NCBI RefSeq assembly: GCF_000745975.1
Contig: NZ_JQKJ01000011.1
Location: 99,491-163,490, forward strand
DNA from: Desulfobacter vibrioformis DSM 8776
GTDB lineage: Bacteria; Desulfobacterota; Desulfobacteria; Desulfobacterales; Desulfobacteraceae
Reading direction: 5' to 3'
DNA: 64,000 nucleotides
The position numbers were made by a program, and so were the translations under genes. Each line of letters begins with the position of its first letter. The stretch's first letter is position 1. A model generated the notes under the pieces. That model made no database searches, had not been told where the DNA came from, and worked only from the letters and a program-made list of their open reading frames with translations. Positions 27,690 through 36,140 of this stretch are shown here, one piece after another.

Positions 27690-29849
27690 GTGGCCGTGCC
27701 GGTCGGTTTTCATCAGTATTATCCCAGGAAAGTATTATTCAGCGTGGAAAACAAGAATTACAGCTTAGATAAAAATCTTTTGTGTTTGAGAACCGAATGC
27801 GGAGAGTATAAATTTCAGATTGGCGAGGAGATCGGGCAGGGTGATGCCGAACGGATTGCAAAGGTGATGACCGATGAAATGGAAAAAGCGGACAAAGCCT
27901 TTGACAGGCAGAATACTCCCAATCCATATGTCAAGCTGCTGCTGACCAATCTGAATCTGGCAAACAGGTATGTCAGACTTCAAAACAGATATGATGAATT
28001 TCTTAAAACCCATGAAGAATTTAAAACACGACCCGGCATCCCTGTTGAGGCGCCTGCCCCCCCGGTGTCAACACCCTTAAAATCTAATGAAAAAAAACTG
28101 CCTGCCTGCGAAGACGATGATATCCCCGGCGTGACCCTTGAGTTTGAATCCTGCGACGCCTCTTTGCCCATTCCCGAATTAAACGACATTTCCCAGCCGG
28201 TCCCTGCCCAAGAGAAATTAGATGAAAAAACAGTGCCGGCCAAGGCAATTCCCGGGCCTTTGGTGACCCAGGTCCTTGACACCCTGAAAAAGACCAGGGA
28301 AGCCCGGTTAACCCTTTTAGAGCCACCCGAAAACAGGGTGAAAATTACAAATCCTGTCCGGCCGGATTCAACGAAACCCGCAGACAAGCCCTTGTACCAG
28401 GCAAATGTTCAGAACAATGGTGATGGAAAGTGCCGCCTGCCTTCCCTGGATTTCCTTGAAAAGGGCAGCCAGGAAACTGTGGTGGACCATGAGGCCATCA
28501 GGCGGGATGCCGAACTGCTGGAACAAAAACTGGGGTACTTCGGCATCAAGGGTGAAATTATGGAAGTGCTGCCGGGTCCTGTGATCACCACCTTTGAGTA
28601 CAAGCCCGCCCCGGGGATCAAGATCAGCAAGATCGTGAACCTGGCCGATGACCTGGCTCTGGCCCTAAGTGCCCTGAGTATCCGTATAGTGGCCCCCATT
28701 CCGGGCAAGGATGTCATTGGCATTGAGATCCCTAATCCAGCCATGAGTGTTGTACCGTTCAGGGATATCGTCAGCGCTTCCGCCTTTGATGAAATTAAAT
28801 CCCCTGCGCCCATCTGCCTGGGCAAGGATATCATCGGAAGACCCGTGGTCGTGGGACTTGAAAAAATGCCCCATCTGCTCATTGCCGGGGCCACAGGAAC
28901 CGGCAAAAGCGTGGCGCTCAACGCCATGATCAGCAGCATTCTGTATAAATCAACACCTGACCGGGTCAAGTTCATTATGATTGATCCCAAACGCATTGAA
29001 CTTTCATTATTCAACGACATCCCGCACCTGATTACGCCTGTGATTACGGACATGAAAAAGGCCAATATTGCCCTTCAATGGGTGGTCAGGGAAATGGAGC
29101 AGCGGTATGAAAAACTGGCCGAGCTCCATGTTCGAAACATAGAGCAGTATAACAAAAAAGTCCGGACCGCTGACCTGTCGGACATGGACGAGGAGTTTAC
29201 CCCATTCCCCTATATTATCGTAATTATTGACGAGCTGGCAGATCTGATGATGACCGCCAGCAAGGATATTGAATTTTCTTTGACCCGTATCGCCCAGATG
29301 GCCAGGGCGGCAGGTATCCACCTGATTCTGGCCACCCAGCGGCCTTCCGTGGATGTACTCACCGGTATTATCAAGGCCAATTTCCCCACCCGGATATCAT
29401 TTCAGGTCTCTTCCAAGACCGACTCCAGGACCATCATTGACGCCAATGGTGCGGAAACCCTTCTGGGCAGGGGCGACATGCTTTTTGTTCCCCCGGGCAC
29501 AGCCCGGCTCAAACGGGTCCACGGCACATATTTGTCCGAGCGGGAATTAGGCGCCATCACCGAGTTTGTCAAAGCCCAGGGCAAACCCGAATACATTATG
29601 GACGTTACCACGGAAAAAGAAGAGGCCCAGCAAGCAGTGACGTTTGACGATGATGAGTATGATGAAAAGTACCAGCAGGCCCTGGATTTTGTCATGTCCA
29701 CCCGCCAGGCATCCATATCCGGGGTGCAACGGGCGTTAAGGATCGGTTACAACCGGGCAGCGCGCATCATTGATCTTATGGAAAAACAAGGGGTTGTTGC
29801 CCCGTCCGACGGTGTCAGACCTCGCCAGGTTATCGGGTGTATTGACTGA
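27690..29849 (+). CDS. FtsK/SpoIIIE-type DNA translocase without membrane domain, ZapA-like N-terminus
   Basis: The C-terminal 450 residues are a full FtsK motor: alpha/beta domain (LGYFGIKGEIMEVLPGPVIT), Walker A GATGTGKS (Lys406), Walker B IIVIIDELADLM, QRPSVDVLTGIIKANFPTR, and a winged-helix gamma domain (SISGVQRALRIGYNRAARI). The usual N-terminal four-helix membrane domain is missing. Instead residues 1 to about 110 resemble the cell-division protein ZapA (GDAERIAKVM, then YVKLLLTNLNLANRYVRLQ), followed by a Pro/Glu-rich linker. It should pump DNA directionally during division or chromosome resolution. An in-frame stop at 27663 limits the start to GTG 27690 or GTG 27696. Confidence 0.9.
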   Translation: MAVPVGFHQYYPRKVLFSVENKNYSLDKNLLCLRTECGEYKFQIGEEIGQGDAERIAKVMTDEMEKADKAFDRQNTPNPYVKLLLTNLNLANRYVRLQNRYDEFLKTHEEFKTRPGIPVEAPAPPVSTPLKSNEKKLPACEDDDIPGVTLEFESCDASLPIPELNDISQPVPAQEKLDEKTVPAKAIPGPLVTQVLDTLKKTREARLTLLEPPENRVKITNPVRPDSTKPADKPLYQANVQNNGDGKCRLPSLDFLEKGSQETVVDHEAIRRDAELLEQKLGYFGIKGEIMEVLPGPVITTFEYKPAPGIKISKIVNLADDLALALSALSIRIVAPIPGKDVIGIEIPNPAMSVVPFRDIVSASAFDEIKSPAPICLGKDIIGRPVVVGLEKMPHLLIAGATGTGKSVALNAMISSILYKSTPDRVKFIMIDPKRIELSLFNDIPHLITPVITDMKKANIALQWVVREMEQRYEKLAELHVRNIEQYNKKVRTADLSDMDEEFTPFPYIIVIIDELADLMMTASKDIEFSLTRIAQMARAAGIHLILATQRPSVDVLTGIIKANFPTRISFQVSSKTDSRTIIDANGAETLLGRGDMLFVPPGTARLKRVHGTYLSERELGAITEFVKAQGKPEYIMDVTTEKEEAQQAVTFDDDEYDEKYQQALDFVMSTRQASISGVQRALRIGYNRAARIIDLMEKQGVVAPSDGVRPRQVIGCID

Positions 29850-29885
29850 TGTTCTGAACCGGGATTTTTCAGGAGCAGGGAATGA

Positions 29886-30785
29886 ATGGGCCAAAGCCAA
29901 AAACGGATATCAAAGGATAAAGATTTTCAGACTGCCCGGTACTGGGCGGTTGTCGGGTTCGCAGGAAACTTTATTTTAACGGTCCTGAAGGGGTGGGCCG
30001 GTATTGTGTCAAACTCCGGGGCCATGGTTGCGGATGCAGTGCATTCCGCCTCGGACATCTTTGCATCCCTGTTTGTTTATATCAGCCTGATCATTGCCCA
30101 GAAACCCGCAGATGAAGAACATCCTTACGGCCACGGCAGGGCAGAGGTGATTTCCACTCTGGTGGTGGGAGCGATGCTGGCCGCCGCCGGTATCGAGATT
30201 ATCAGAATCGCCATAACAGCAATCCGGCATGGATGTCTCCACGCCCCGGGAAATCCGGCCGTATATGCCGCAATCCTGTCAATTGCCGTCAAGGAGCTGA
30301 TGTACCGGTTTACCTACAGGGCAGGGGTAAAGACCAACAGTCCGTCAACCATTGCCAATGCCATGGATCACAGGTCAGACTCCTTTTCTTCCATTGCCGC
30401 CCTGATTGGTATTATTGGCGCCAAGTTGAAATATCCTGTCCTTGATCCTGTGGCCGGTATTGTGGTGGCCCTGTTCATATTCAAGATGAGCTACGATATT
30501 GTCATGGACGCGGTGAGACAGATCATGGACGAATCTCCGGGTGAGAAAAAAATCCGGGAAGTTGAGAATCTCGCACTCACCGTCAAAGGGGTGAAAAGCT
30601 TGCATGGTATACGGGTACGCCGAAGCGGAGCCTTTTTTCTTGTGGATCTGGACATTGTGGTGGATCCAAAGATCACTGTGGAAATGGCCCATGACATAGG
30701 CGAATCGGTCCGGGAGACGATCCGGGTGCATATGGATAAAGTCAGTCAGGTCCGGGTGCATATTGACCCGTCAGATCTGCACTGA
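29886..30785 (+). CDS. Cation diffusion facilitator family metal efflux transporter
   Basis: A 299-residue CDF protein with five or six membrane helices and a C-terminal cytoplasmic domain (about 210-299). Metal-site motifs are visible: HSASDIFASLF in helix 2, the loop EEHPYGHGRAE, and DHRSDSFSS in helix 5. Members export Zn, Fe, Mn or Co in exchange for protons; the HSASD/DHRSD set (aspartates at the outer positions) does not fix the metal. The ATG at 29886 follows GGAGCAGGG. It lies 36 bases after the FtsK-like gene and could be cotranscribed. Confidence 0.93.
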   Translation: MGQSQKRISKDKDFQTARYWAVVGFAGNFILTVLKGWAGIVSNSGAMVADAVHSASDIFASLFVYISLIIAQKPADEEHPYGHGRAEVISTLVVGAMLAAAGIEIIRIAITAIRHGCLHAPGNPAVYAAILSIAVKELMYRFTYRAGVKTNSPSTIANAMDHRSDSFSSIAALIGIIGAKLKYPVLDPVAGIVVALFIFKMSYDIVMDAVRQIMDESPGEKKIREVENLALTVKGVKSLHGIRVRRSGAFFLVDLDIVVDPKITVEMAHDIGESVRETIRVHMDKVSQVRVHIDPSDLH

Positions 30786-30807
30786 TGCAATTTATCCTGT
30801 CAGGGCA

Positions 30808-32016
30808 TTATGCCGGCGATCCGTTAACCAGCCGGAGTACAGTGATCTCCGGGGGGGCACCGATCCTTAGGGGCGGCCCCCAATAGCCGGTTCCCCGGCT
30901 TACATAGACCTGCGTGGCATTGTGCCGGTGAAGCCCATGCACATAGGGCTGGTCCAGGCGCACCAGGCAGTTCCAGGGAATATACTGCCCGCCATGGGTA
31001 TGGCCGCAGATCATCAGATCCAGGCCAAGGGAATCTGTTTTAAATATACTTTTGGGCTGGTGGGCAAGCATGATCCTTGGCATGGATAAAGGCGCGCCTT
31101 TAAGGGCCTTTCCCGGATCCGAGGCATGGCCTGGCATTATCCTGCCTGCCCGGTAATCGGTGATCCCGGCCAGCACGATTTGGGCGTTTTCCTTTTCAAC
31201 GATACGGTGTTCATTGATCAGGGGGATAAAGCCCAGGCGTTCAATTTTGTTCAGCCATGAAAGGGCCCCCGAATAATAGTCATGGTTCCCTGTTACAAAA
31301 TATTTTCCAAATGGGGCATCCAGGTCTGACAGGGGGCTTGCATCTTTGCCCATATCTTTTTCGTGACCGTCGGCCATGTCTCCGGTAAAGACAATCATGT
31401 CAGCCTGCTCCCGGCTGGCCCGGTTCACAACTTTTCGGACATATTTTTCTTTCAGGGTCATGCTGATGTGCAGATCTGAAATCTGAAGAATGGTGAATCC
31501 CCTGAACGGATCCGGCAGTCCCTTGATGGGCACATCTACCCTGATCACGTCCGGCTCCCTGGTTGCCCGGTTGACACCGTATCCGGTTAAAACCATGGCC
31601 GCACCTGTCAGCGCGGCATTCCCGGCATTGGTTAAAAAAATTCTCCGGGACGGGTCCATGCCCCCTGCCTTTGATTCCCGGTTGTCCCTGTTCTGTTTTC
31701 CGTTTTTAGAAAACAGGTTATGAATAAGATAATAGGCCCCCATGCAAGCATCTTTGAGCAGAATACCAGGGAATATAAGGGTCATAAAACCCAAACAGAT
31801 ATAGGCAACCCAAAACAGAGACGGGGTGATCCAATGATCAGGAAGCCGGTACCGGGTCATCACTGCTAAAACAAGAACGGCAAAGCAGGATACCAGCATT
31901 GTCCACAGCCCGGTTTTCCATCCGGTACCCAGGGGCAGGGTGTTGATGATTCGAAACCCGAAAAAGCCGTATATCAGACCTATGACCAGAACCGCTGTGA
32001 TTAAAAACAAAATCAT
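30808..32016 (-). CDS. Membrane-anchored metallophosphoesterase (YaeI/YkuE-like)
   Basis: Three or four N-terminal membrane helices (residues 1-90) are followed by a linker with a twin-arginine-like SRRIFLTNAGNAALTGAA segment and a calcineurin-type phosphoesterase domain. Metal-ligand motifs are all present: DLHIS, TGDMADG, GNHDYYSG and CGHTHGGQ. Relatives (YkuE, YaeI) act on membrane lipids such as lipid A precursors or have unknown substrates. It is convergent with the CDF gene. An FNR-type palindrome lies about 170 bases upstream of the start. Confidence 0.9.
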   Translation of the reverse strand: MILFLITAVLVIGLIYGFFGFRIINTLPLGTGWKTGLWTMLVSCFAVLVLAVMTRYRLPDHWITPSLFWVAYICLGFMTLIFPGILLKDACMGAYYLIHNLFSKNGKQNRDNRESKAGGMDPSRRIFLTNAGNAALTGAAMVLTGYGVNRATREPDVIRVDVPIKGLPDPFRGFTILQISDLHISMTLKEKYVRKVVNRASREQADMIVFTGDMADGHEKDMGKDASPLSDLDAPFGKYFVTGNHDYYSGALSWLNKIERLGFIPLINEHRIVEKENAQIVLAGITDYRAGRIMPGHASDPGKALKGAPLSMPRIMLAHQPKSIFKTDSLGLDLMICGHTHGGQYIPWNCLVRLDQPYVHGLHRHNATQVYVSRGTGYWGPPLRIGAPPEITVLRLVNGSPA

Positions 32017-32526
32017 ACTGCCTGTGAATTTTTATAAGTGATGCGCATAGGCCTGAATTCTAACAGCCGGTTTCAGGTTGCACAAGGTTAATCTCCTGTG
32101 GTACATAAAAGTGCCAGCAATACACATCATTTCCAATATTGGGTGTTCCAGTGTTCATTTTATTTCCATGCTTTTCTTTTGTGACTTGATCCGGATCAAG
32201 GTTTTTGTGTCTCTTTAATTATATGGTGTACCTGCAAGGCAAGGCGTCATTCAGCAGTTAATTTATAAAAAGGAAGTACGGCAACGCTTCAGGATCTCTT
32301 GATTTATAATTTAAAAGTGTAATGTGTGCAGGGGGGTGATAAGTGAACGGGGAAACATGTTATAAGTCTGTGCCGGGTGAAACGACCTGGTGGGTGGGAG
32401 GCTCCGTTTCTAGGCCAATTTCAAAGTTGCTTTGATGTGCATACTTTGACCGAACTTAATACCGACTGTACACATGCCGAATTGGCATTTTCATGAAACG
32501 TTTGGAGGTCATTCTCGGCCAGTATT
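32017..32526. other. Chromosome-prophage junction region
   Basis: About 510 bases without a confidently called gene. The left part is the upstream region of the metallophosphoesterase and includes an FNR-type palindrome. The middle (about 32325-32420) is a GC-rich block with a hairpin-forming CCGGGT-GAAACG-ACCTGG at 32375-32392, unlike its AT-rich surroundings. The right part, on the minus strand, keeps a frame open to 32421 that would extend the leftward membrane-protein gene after a frameshift. The prophage left end probably lies here or nearby, but no terminal sequence could be fixed. Confidence 0.35.
32186..32199. promoter_or_regulatory. FNR/CRP-family binding palindrome
   Basis: TTGATCCGGATCAA is a perfect 14-bp palindrome and matches the FNR consensus TTGAT-N4-ATCAA exactly; the outer C and G extend it to 16 bp. 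It sits about 170 bases upstream of the leftward metallophosphoesterase start. It suggests oxygen- or redox-linked control by an FNR/HcpR-type regulator, but the distance is long and the regulated gene is not proven. Confidence 0.55.
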
Positions 32527-33153
32527 TTATCCCATACTTGTTCTTCCGGTTGAACATTTTTTTTCTTCCCAAGCTCTCTGAGCCCGTTTTTTCTTTTTTT
32601 TGAGCATAAGGTTTAATTTGTATTCATGGAGTTCATAAAGCTGAAACGGTAGAATTAAAGATCTAAGCACAGAGTATGCAACGCCAGTCAAAAAAAGGAC
32701 TTGTGTAGCAGTTTGGATATATCCCCATGGTAGCATGTAAACAGCCAGGCCAAGAAAAAGAGTTAAAAGGTAAGTGAGGAAGGTCTCAATTTGAAATTTA
32801 AGCATCTGTTTGATTGAAAAAACAACCTGGTCCATCTCATGATGTGTCATCTCATGGTAATCCCCTTGATTGCCCGTTATAAGGATCAAGTTGATAATAA
32901 AACCGGCTAAAATAGACAAGATGGTTAGCGATGCTGGAACCAATGTTTTAATAATATCCATGCTATCGGAGGCTAAATAATTGACGACTAACAATAAAAA
33001 ACAAAAAAGCCCCCGGATCAGATAGTGTTTACGGCTTGGGGTTTGCAGATCAAGGACGCTTTGATAAGCTGCCAATGCTTTCCATACTGCAGGTGGCATT
33101 GCCTGTTTGTTTTTATCTTGGGCCAACCATGTCACTATCTTTGATATAACCAT
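32527..33153 (-). CDS. Four-helix membrane protein of the prophage left arm (unknown; possible exclusion factor)
   Basis: A 208-residue protein with two pairs of hydrophobic helices (about residues 44-60 and 72-92; 122-142 and 146-166) and a basic C-terminal tail KKKKKRAQRAW. I do not recognise the family. It starts seven bases after the upstream 281-residue gene on the same strand, so the two form a pair. The last codons read from an eight-A run into an apparently unnatural end (CSTGRTSMG); the other frame stays open to 32421, so the native C-terminus may have been lost by a one-base indel. Position next to a phage repressor suggests lysogenic cargo. Confidence 0.7.
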   Translation of the reverse strand: MVISKIVTWLAQDKNKQAMPPAVWKALAAYQSVLDLQTPSRKHYLIRGLFCFLLLVVNYLASDSMDIIKTLVPASLTILSILAGFIINLILITGNQGDYHEMTHHEMDQVVFSIKQMLKFQIETFLTYLLTLFLGLAVYMLPWGYIQTATQVLFLTGVAYSVLRSLILPFQLYELHEYKLNLMLKKKKKRAQRAWEEKKCSTGRTSMG

Positions 33154-33160
33154 CTTTTAC

Positions 33161-34006
33161 CTATTCCAAGAAGGTGTCCTCTATCTCTGAGAATATTTGA
33201 AAATACTGTGAGTTGTTGGTTCCATCATTATCAACGAAGACTTCCTTTTTTAATTTGAAATTATCTTTTGTAATAGCAGCATTGTTGTTTAAAATAAAGG
33301 ATATCTCTCCTGGAGAATTCTCAAGTTCCGTTTTATGATACATTTCTATGGCAGCCGTTTTCCTTAAAGTACCTCTTGCCTTTGGTCTAAACACTATGTC
33401 TGCCTTTTCTCCGTTGCACTCCTTGATTGAATTGTTAAGGGTTTTATAAAAAATGTCATCGGATTCAAATTCATCGCCATAAACAGCGACTCTTAGTCGG
33501 ATTTCCTTAACACCATGTTTTTTAATTTCTGCTACAACATCCCTATTTGCCAACTTCTCAAACGACACCTCGGTCAAGTGAAGGTCAAGTTTGTTCACCA
33601 TTAACCATAAAATATAGTGGGCAATCAATTGTTTTGAGGCTGCTGATTGCCTGGATTCAACAATGGCATGGTTACCGTTAATTAAAATATGAATTATTTC
33701 TGTTAACTCTTCATTTTTGTCCAGTTTCAGATCTTCCGGCGTAAGCTCTTTTTGGTCAAGTTTCTGCTGTATTTTTTTGGGGCGGTATCCAGGATCAAAA
33801 CTGTAGAAAACCAATCGTAACCCGACATCTGTACGTTTTGACGTATTTACAAAGAGCGTTCTTTCATTTGGTGTTTCAAGATATCGTTTACCTACCGTTT
33901 CTGCCTTACTGAGAGCTTTTTCGATAAGACTATCAAAAGAGGTTTCAAATTGATGCGAAGTCAAAATTGAGAAATAGTTCAGCGTCCGTTTGAGTTTTTT
34001 TTTCAT
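33161..34006 (-). CDS. 281-residue soluble protein of the prophage left arm (unknown)
   Basis: A charged, mixed alpha/beta protein without signal or membrane helices and without a motif I can name. Notable stretches are HILINGNHAIVESRQSA near the middle and RLRVAVYGDEFESDD later. It is followed after seven bases by a four-helix membrane protein, and the gene lies leftward of the repressor. The layout of a soluble protein of about 280 residues plus a small multi-helix membrane protein downstream of a repressor recalls lambda cI-rexA-rexB, but sequence relationship is not shown. GC content is visibly lower than in the late phage genes. Confidence 0.75.
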   Translation of the reverse strand: MKKKLKRTLNYFSILTSHQFETSFDSLIEKALSKAETVGKRYLETPNERTLFVNTSKRTDVGLRLVFYSFDPGYRPKKIQQKLDQKELTPEDLKLDKNEELTEIIHILINGNHAIVESRQSAASKQLIAHYILWLMVNKLDLHLTEVSFEKLANRDVVAEIKKHGVKEIRLRVAVYGDEFESDDIFYKTLNNSIKECNGEKADIVFRPKARGTLRKTAAIEMYHKTELENSPGEISFILNNNAAITKDNFKLKKEVFVDNDGTNNSQYFQIFSEIEDTFLE

Positions 34007-34112
34007 TAATTTCCCTTAATTTGAAATTGTTTTTGAATCCGGCGGTGCTGAGTTGAAAAGCCGGGGTTATGTGCTGGATATTGAAATGCTATAAAATCCA
34101 TATATTCCCCTT

Positions 34113-34460
34113 TTATGCCACTATGTCTGGGGGCGGAGTGTTGTGGCTGGATTCCAGCCGCTTAAGTTCTTGTTCAAGGTTTTCCATATTGGGTTTTGGG
34201 TGGTGTTTTGACAGAGTGGTGACTGCATCGCTCATTCCTTTTATATAGCAGGCGGCTTTCATGTATTTTCCCGGGGCCAGCAAATATAGCGTTATGAGCT
34301 GGCGCCAAACTTTTTTTCCCCGTTCCTTGTCTTTCCATCTGTCAAGTTCAATTCCCCAATCTTCTATGATCAGGTCTAAGGTTTCATTACTGACATTGCC
34401 GGTTTCCCTGAGTTGTTTTTCGGCCAGGCGTCTTAAAGTGGGGATGTGTAGTTCAGTCAT
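34113..34460 (-). CDS. Small helical protein, unknown (prophage left arm)
   Basis: A 115-residue acidic/basic helical protein (MTELHIPTLRRLAEKQL at the start, a C-terminal NMENLEQELKRLESS coiled segment). No known domain was recognised. A weak ribosome site (AAAGG) precedes the ATG. It lies seven bases after the secreted coiled-coil gene, within the leftward cargo cluster. Confidence 0.65.
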   Translation of the reverse strand: MTELHIPTLRRLAEKQLRETGNVSNETLDLIIEDWGIELDRWKDKERGKKVWRQLITLYLLAPGKYMKAACYIKGMSDAVTTLSKHHPKPNMENLEQELKRLESSHNTPPPDIVA

Positions 34461-34467
34461 GGGGCCT

Positions 34468-35385
34468 TTATTGGTATTTTGCTTTCAGGGTGTCCAGGCG
34501 GTGCTGGTCCACTGTCGAAAACTCTTCTGTTGGATCAATTGTTTTTCCCTGAGCATCTTCCAGGCGAAGGACTTCAAGAGTTAACAAAGCGTCCTTTGAC
34601 GTATCCACTTTTCCCCATTCGCTGAATTTGTTTGGTGCCAGGGACCAGGATAATTTTTCCCCTGGTTCGATGCCACCTGGGATCTTGTAATTGAAACTGT
34701 TTGTATACCAGGGAACTGACCGGCCAGGGCTCTGGAGTGTTGCTGAAAAATATGCCCTTGATATGGGGATTGCCAGACCGTTGGATACTACAAGGTCTAT
34801 GACTGGCTGATCCGGGCCGTATTTTTCTTTTTCCATATGGAATCTTGATGATGTTATTTCAAATTTCAGTAGCTCGGCCTTGGCTTTCTCTGCTTTGATT
34901 TCTTTAGATTGCAGTTCTTTGATTTCCCGGAGTTCTGCCTGTTTTATTTCTTCCAGAGTTTTTTTTCTTTTTTCCTCCCAGGCTTTCATCCTCTCCTGTT
35001 CAGCGTTCTTTCTTTTTGTTTCGGTTTGCTGGTTTAACAATGCTGCTTCTATGATGATTTCGTCTGCTGTTTTGCCGTGCAAGGCCTTCATTCCTTTTTC
35101 ACCGAGCTCCTCTGCGCTGGTTTTGGCTTTCTCCGGCGTAGTGAATGCCAGTGAAAGGATATTTCCAAAATCTTTGAGCATGACTGTTTGAACGGCATTG
35201 ATAAACAGCTTTTTTTTGTCTTCAGGCAATTTGTTCTGAACCTTTTCCATGGATTCTTTGAATGCTGCATCGGATGTTCCATCTATTTTAGGGGGACCCC
35301 ATAGCGAAAAAGCATTGGTATTGGAAATAAGGACAAAAGAAAAGATAATGACTACGGTTAGGGAAACAGTGGGTTTGATGTGCAT
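34468..35385 (-). CDS. Secreted coiled-coil protein, unknown (prophage left arm)
   Basis: The N-terminus is a classical signal peptide (VSLTVVIIFSFVLISNTNA, cleavage likely before FS). The mature protein has a helical segment (KVQNKLPEDKKKLFINAV), a highly charged coiled coil rich in E, K and R (about residues 120-175) and a C-terminal beta domain of about 110 residues with VIDLVVSNGLAIPISRAYF that looks like a domain of unknown function on periplasmic proteins. A phage-encoded periplasmic protein expressed from the lysogen could affect the envelope or superinfection. AGGAGG precedes the ATG. Confidence 0.75.
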   Translation of the reverse strand: MHIKPTVSLTVVIIFSFVLISNTNAFSLWGPPKIDGTSDAAFKESMEKVQNKLPEDKKKLFINAVQTVMLKDFGNILSLAFTTPEKAKTSAEELGEKGMKALHGKTADEIIIEAALLNQQTETKRKNAEQERMKAWEEKRKKTLEEIKQAELREIKELQSKEIKAEKAKAELLKFEITSSRFHMEKEKYGPDQPVIDLVVSNGLAIPISRAYFSATLQSPGRSVPWYTNSFNYKIPGGIEPGEKLSWSLAPNKFSEWGKVDTSKDALLTLEVLRLEDAQGKTIDPTEEFSTVDQHRLDTLKAKYQ

Positions 35386-35550
35386 AAGAACCTCCTTTGG
35401 AGTATGTTTGAATTTGATATAGAAATATTGAAAATACTACCGATTGTCTATGCCAAATTGTTGTACTGCTCAAAAGAAATAGATGCGCTTTTCATGGGGG
35501 CTCCTCTTGTTTGAAGTTGATATATAAAATATTGGGTGTGCTGCAGGTTT

Positions 35551-36036
35551 TCATCCATCGGTTCCGTTTTTTAGGTTCTTTTCCGAGGCTGTCTTTTTCC
35601 CTCTAACCTGCCGGATTGTCATTGCTGTATCCCAAATGGATTTAATAGAGCTTACCGCGCTTTGAAACAGGGTTTTGTCTGTGTCCTGGATATCAATGAG
35701 TTGTTCGTTTATTTCTTTGCCCTGGACAGGATCTGCATACCTTTTTATTAAGTCTTGGTGTTCTACAATCACTTGAGGGGTGTCGTTTTTCAACTCGGGT
35801 TTGTTTGTTTCTTTTGTCCCCCAAAGGTAATAGTCGACCGATTTGTTTGTGGCTTTTGATACAGCCACGATGTACTCAAGCGATGGCTTTTGCTTAACAC
35901 TGCCGTGAATGTTCGTGACAACATTACGTGAGACGCCCACCTTATCAGCCCAAATACTGGGTTTTATACCGTGCTTTTCTTTATCTATTCGTTCCCGAAT
36001 AGCATCAAAATCTAAATTTAAGTCAATTTTCGACAT
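35551..36036 (-). CDS. Prophage repressor (XRE-type helix-turn-helix)
   Basis: A 161-residue protein. Residues 20 to about 70 form an HTH_XRE domain (KPSIWADKVGVSRNVVTNIHG, then SLEYIVAVSKATNKSVDYYLWG). The C-terminal half is helical and probably oligomerises; no LexA-type peptidase residues are evident, so SOS self-cleavage is not suggested. Its position, divergent from the Ner-like gene across a 104-base control region, is that of the Mu c repressor. It likely maintains lysogeny by blocking the rightward early promoter. Confidence 0.88.
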   Translation of the reverse strand: MSKIDLNLDFDAIRERIDKEKHGIKPSIWADKVGVSRNVVTNIHGSVKQKPSLEYIVAVSKATNKSVDYYLWGTKETNKPELKNDTPQVIVEHQDLIKRYADPVQGKEINEQLIDIQDTDKTLFQSAVSSIKSIWDTAMTIRQVRGKKTASEKNLKNGTDG

Positions 36037-36140
36037 GGTAGCTGTATTTTCCTTGACACTTAGTACAGCAGCGGTGTATTAATTTTAATAAGGTTATCGT
36101 TATAGCTTAACACCAATAATTTTAAAAAAAGGAGTCACAA
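36037..36140. promoter_or_regulatory. Early operator/promoter region between repressor and ner-like gene
   Basis: A rightward promoter is suggested by TTGACA at 36053-36058 and TATTAA at 36077-36082 (18-base spacing). Arms GGTGTATTAA (36073-36082) and TTAACACC (36107-36114) form an interrupted dyad overlapping the -10, a plausible operator for the repressor or Ner. A strong AAAAAAGGAG ribosome site precedes the TTG start of the Ner-like gene. Site use is inferred. Confidence 0.55.

Noticed and set aside
32325..32420. Firm call of a group II intron or riboswitch
   Set aside because: Hairpin and GC bias are visible but no conserved domain V, reverse transcriptase or known riboswitch core could be recognised.
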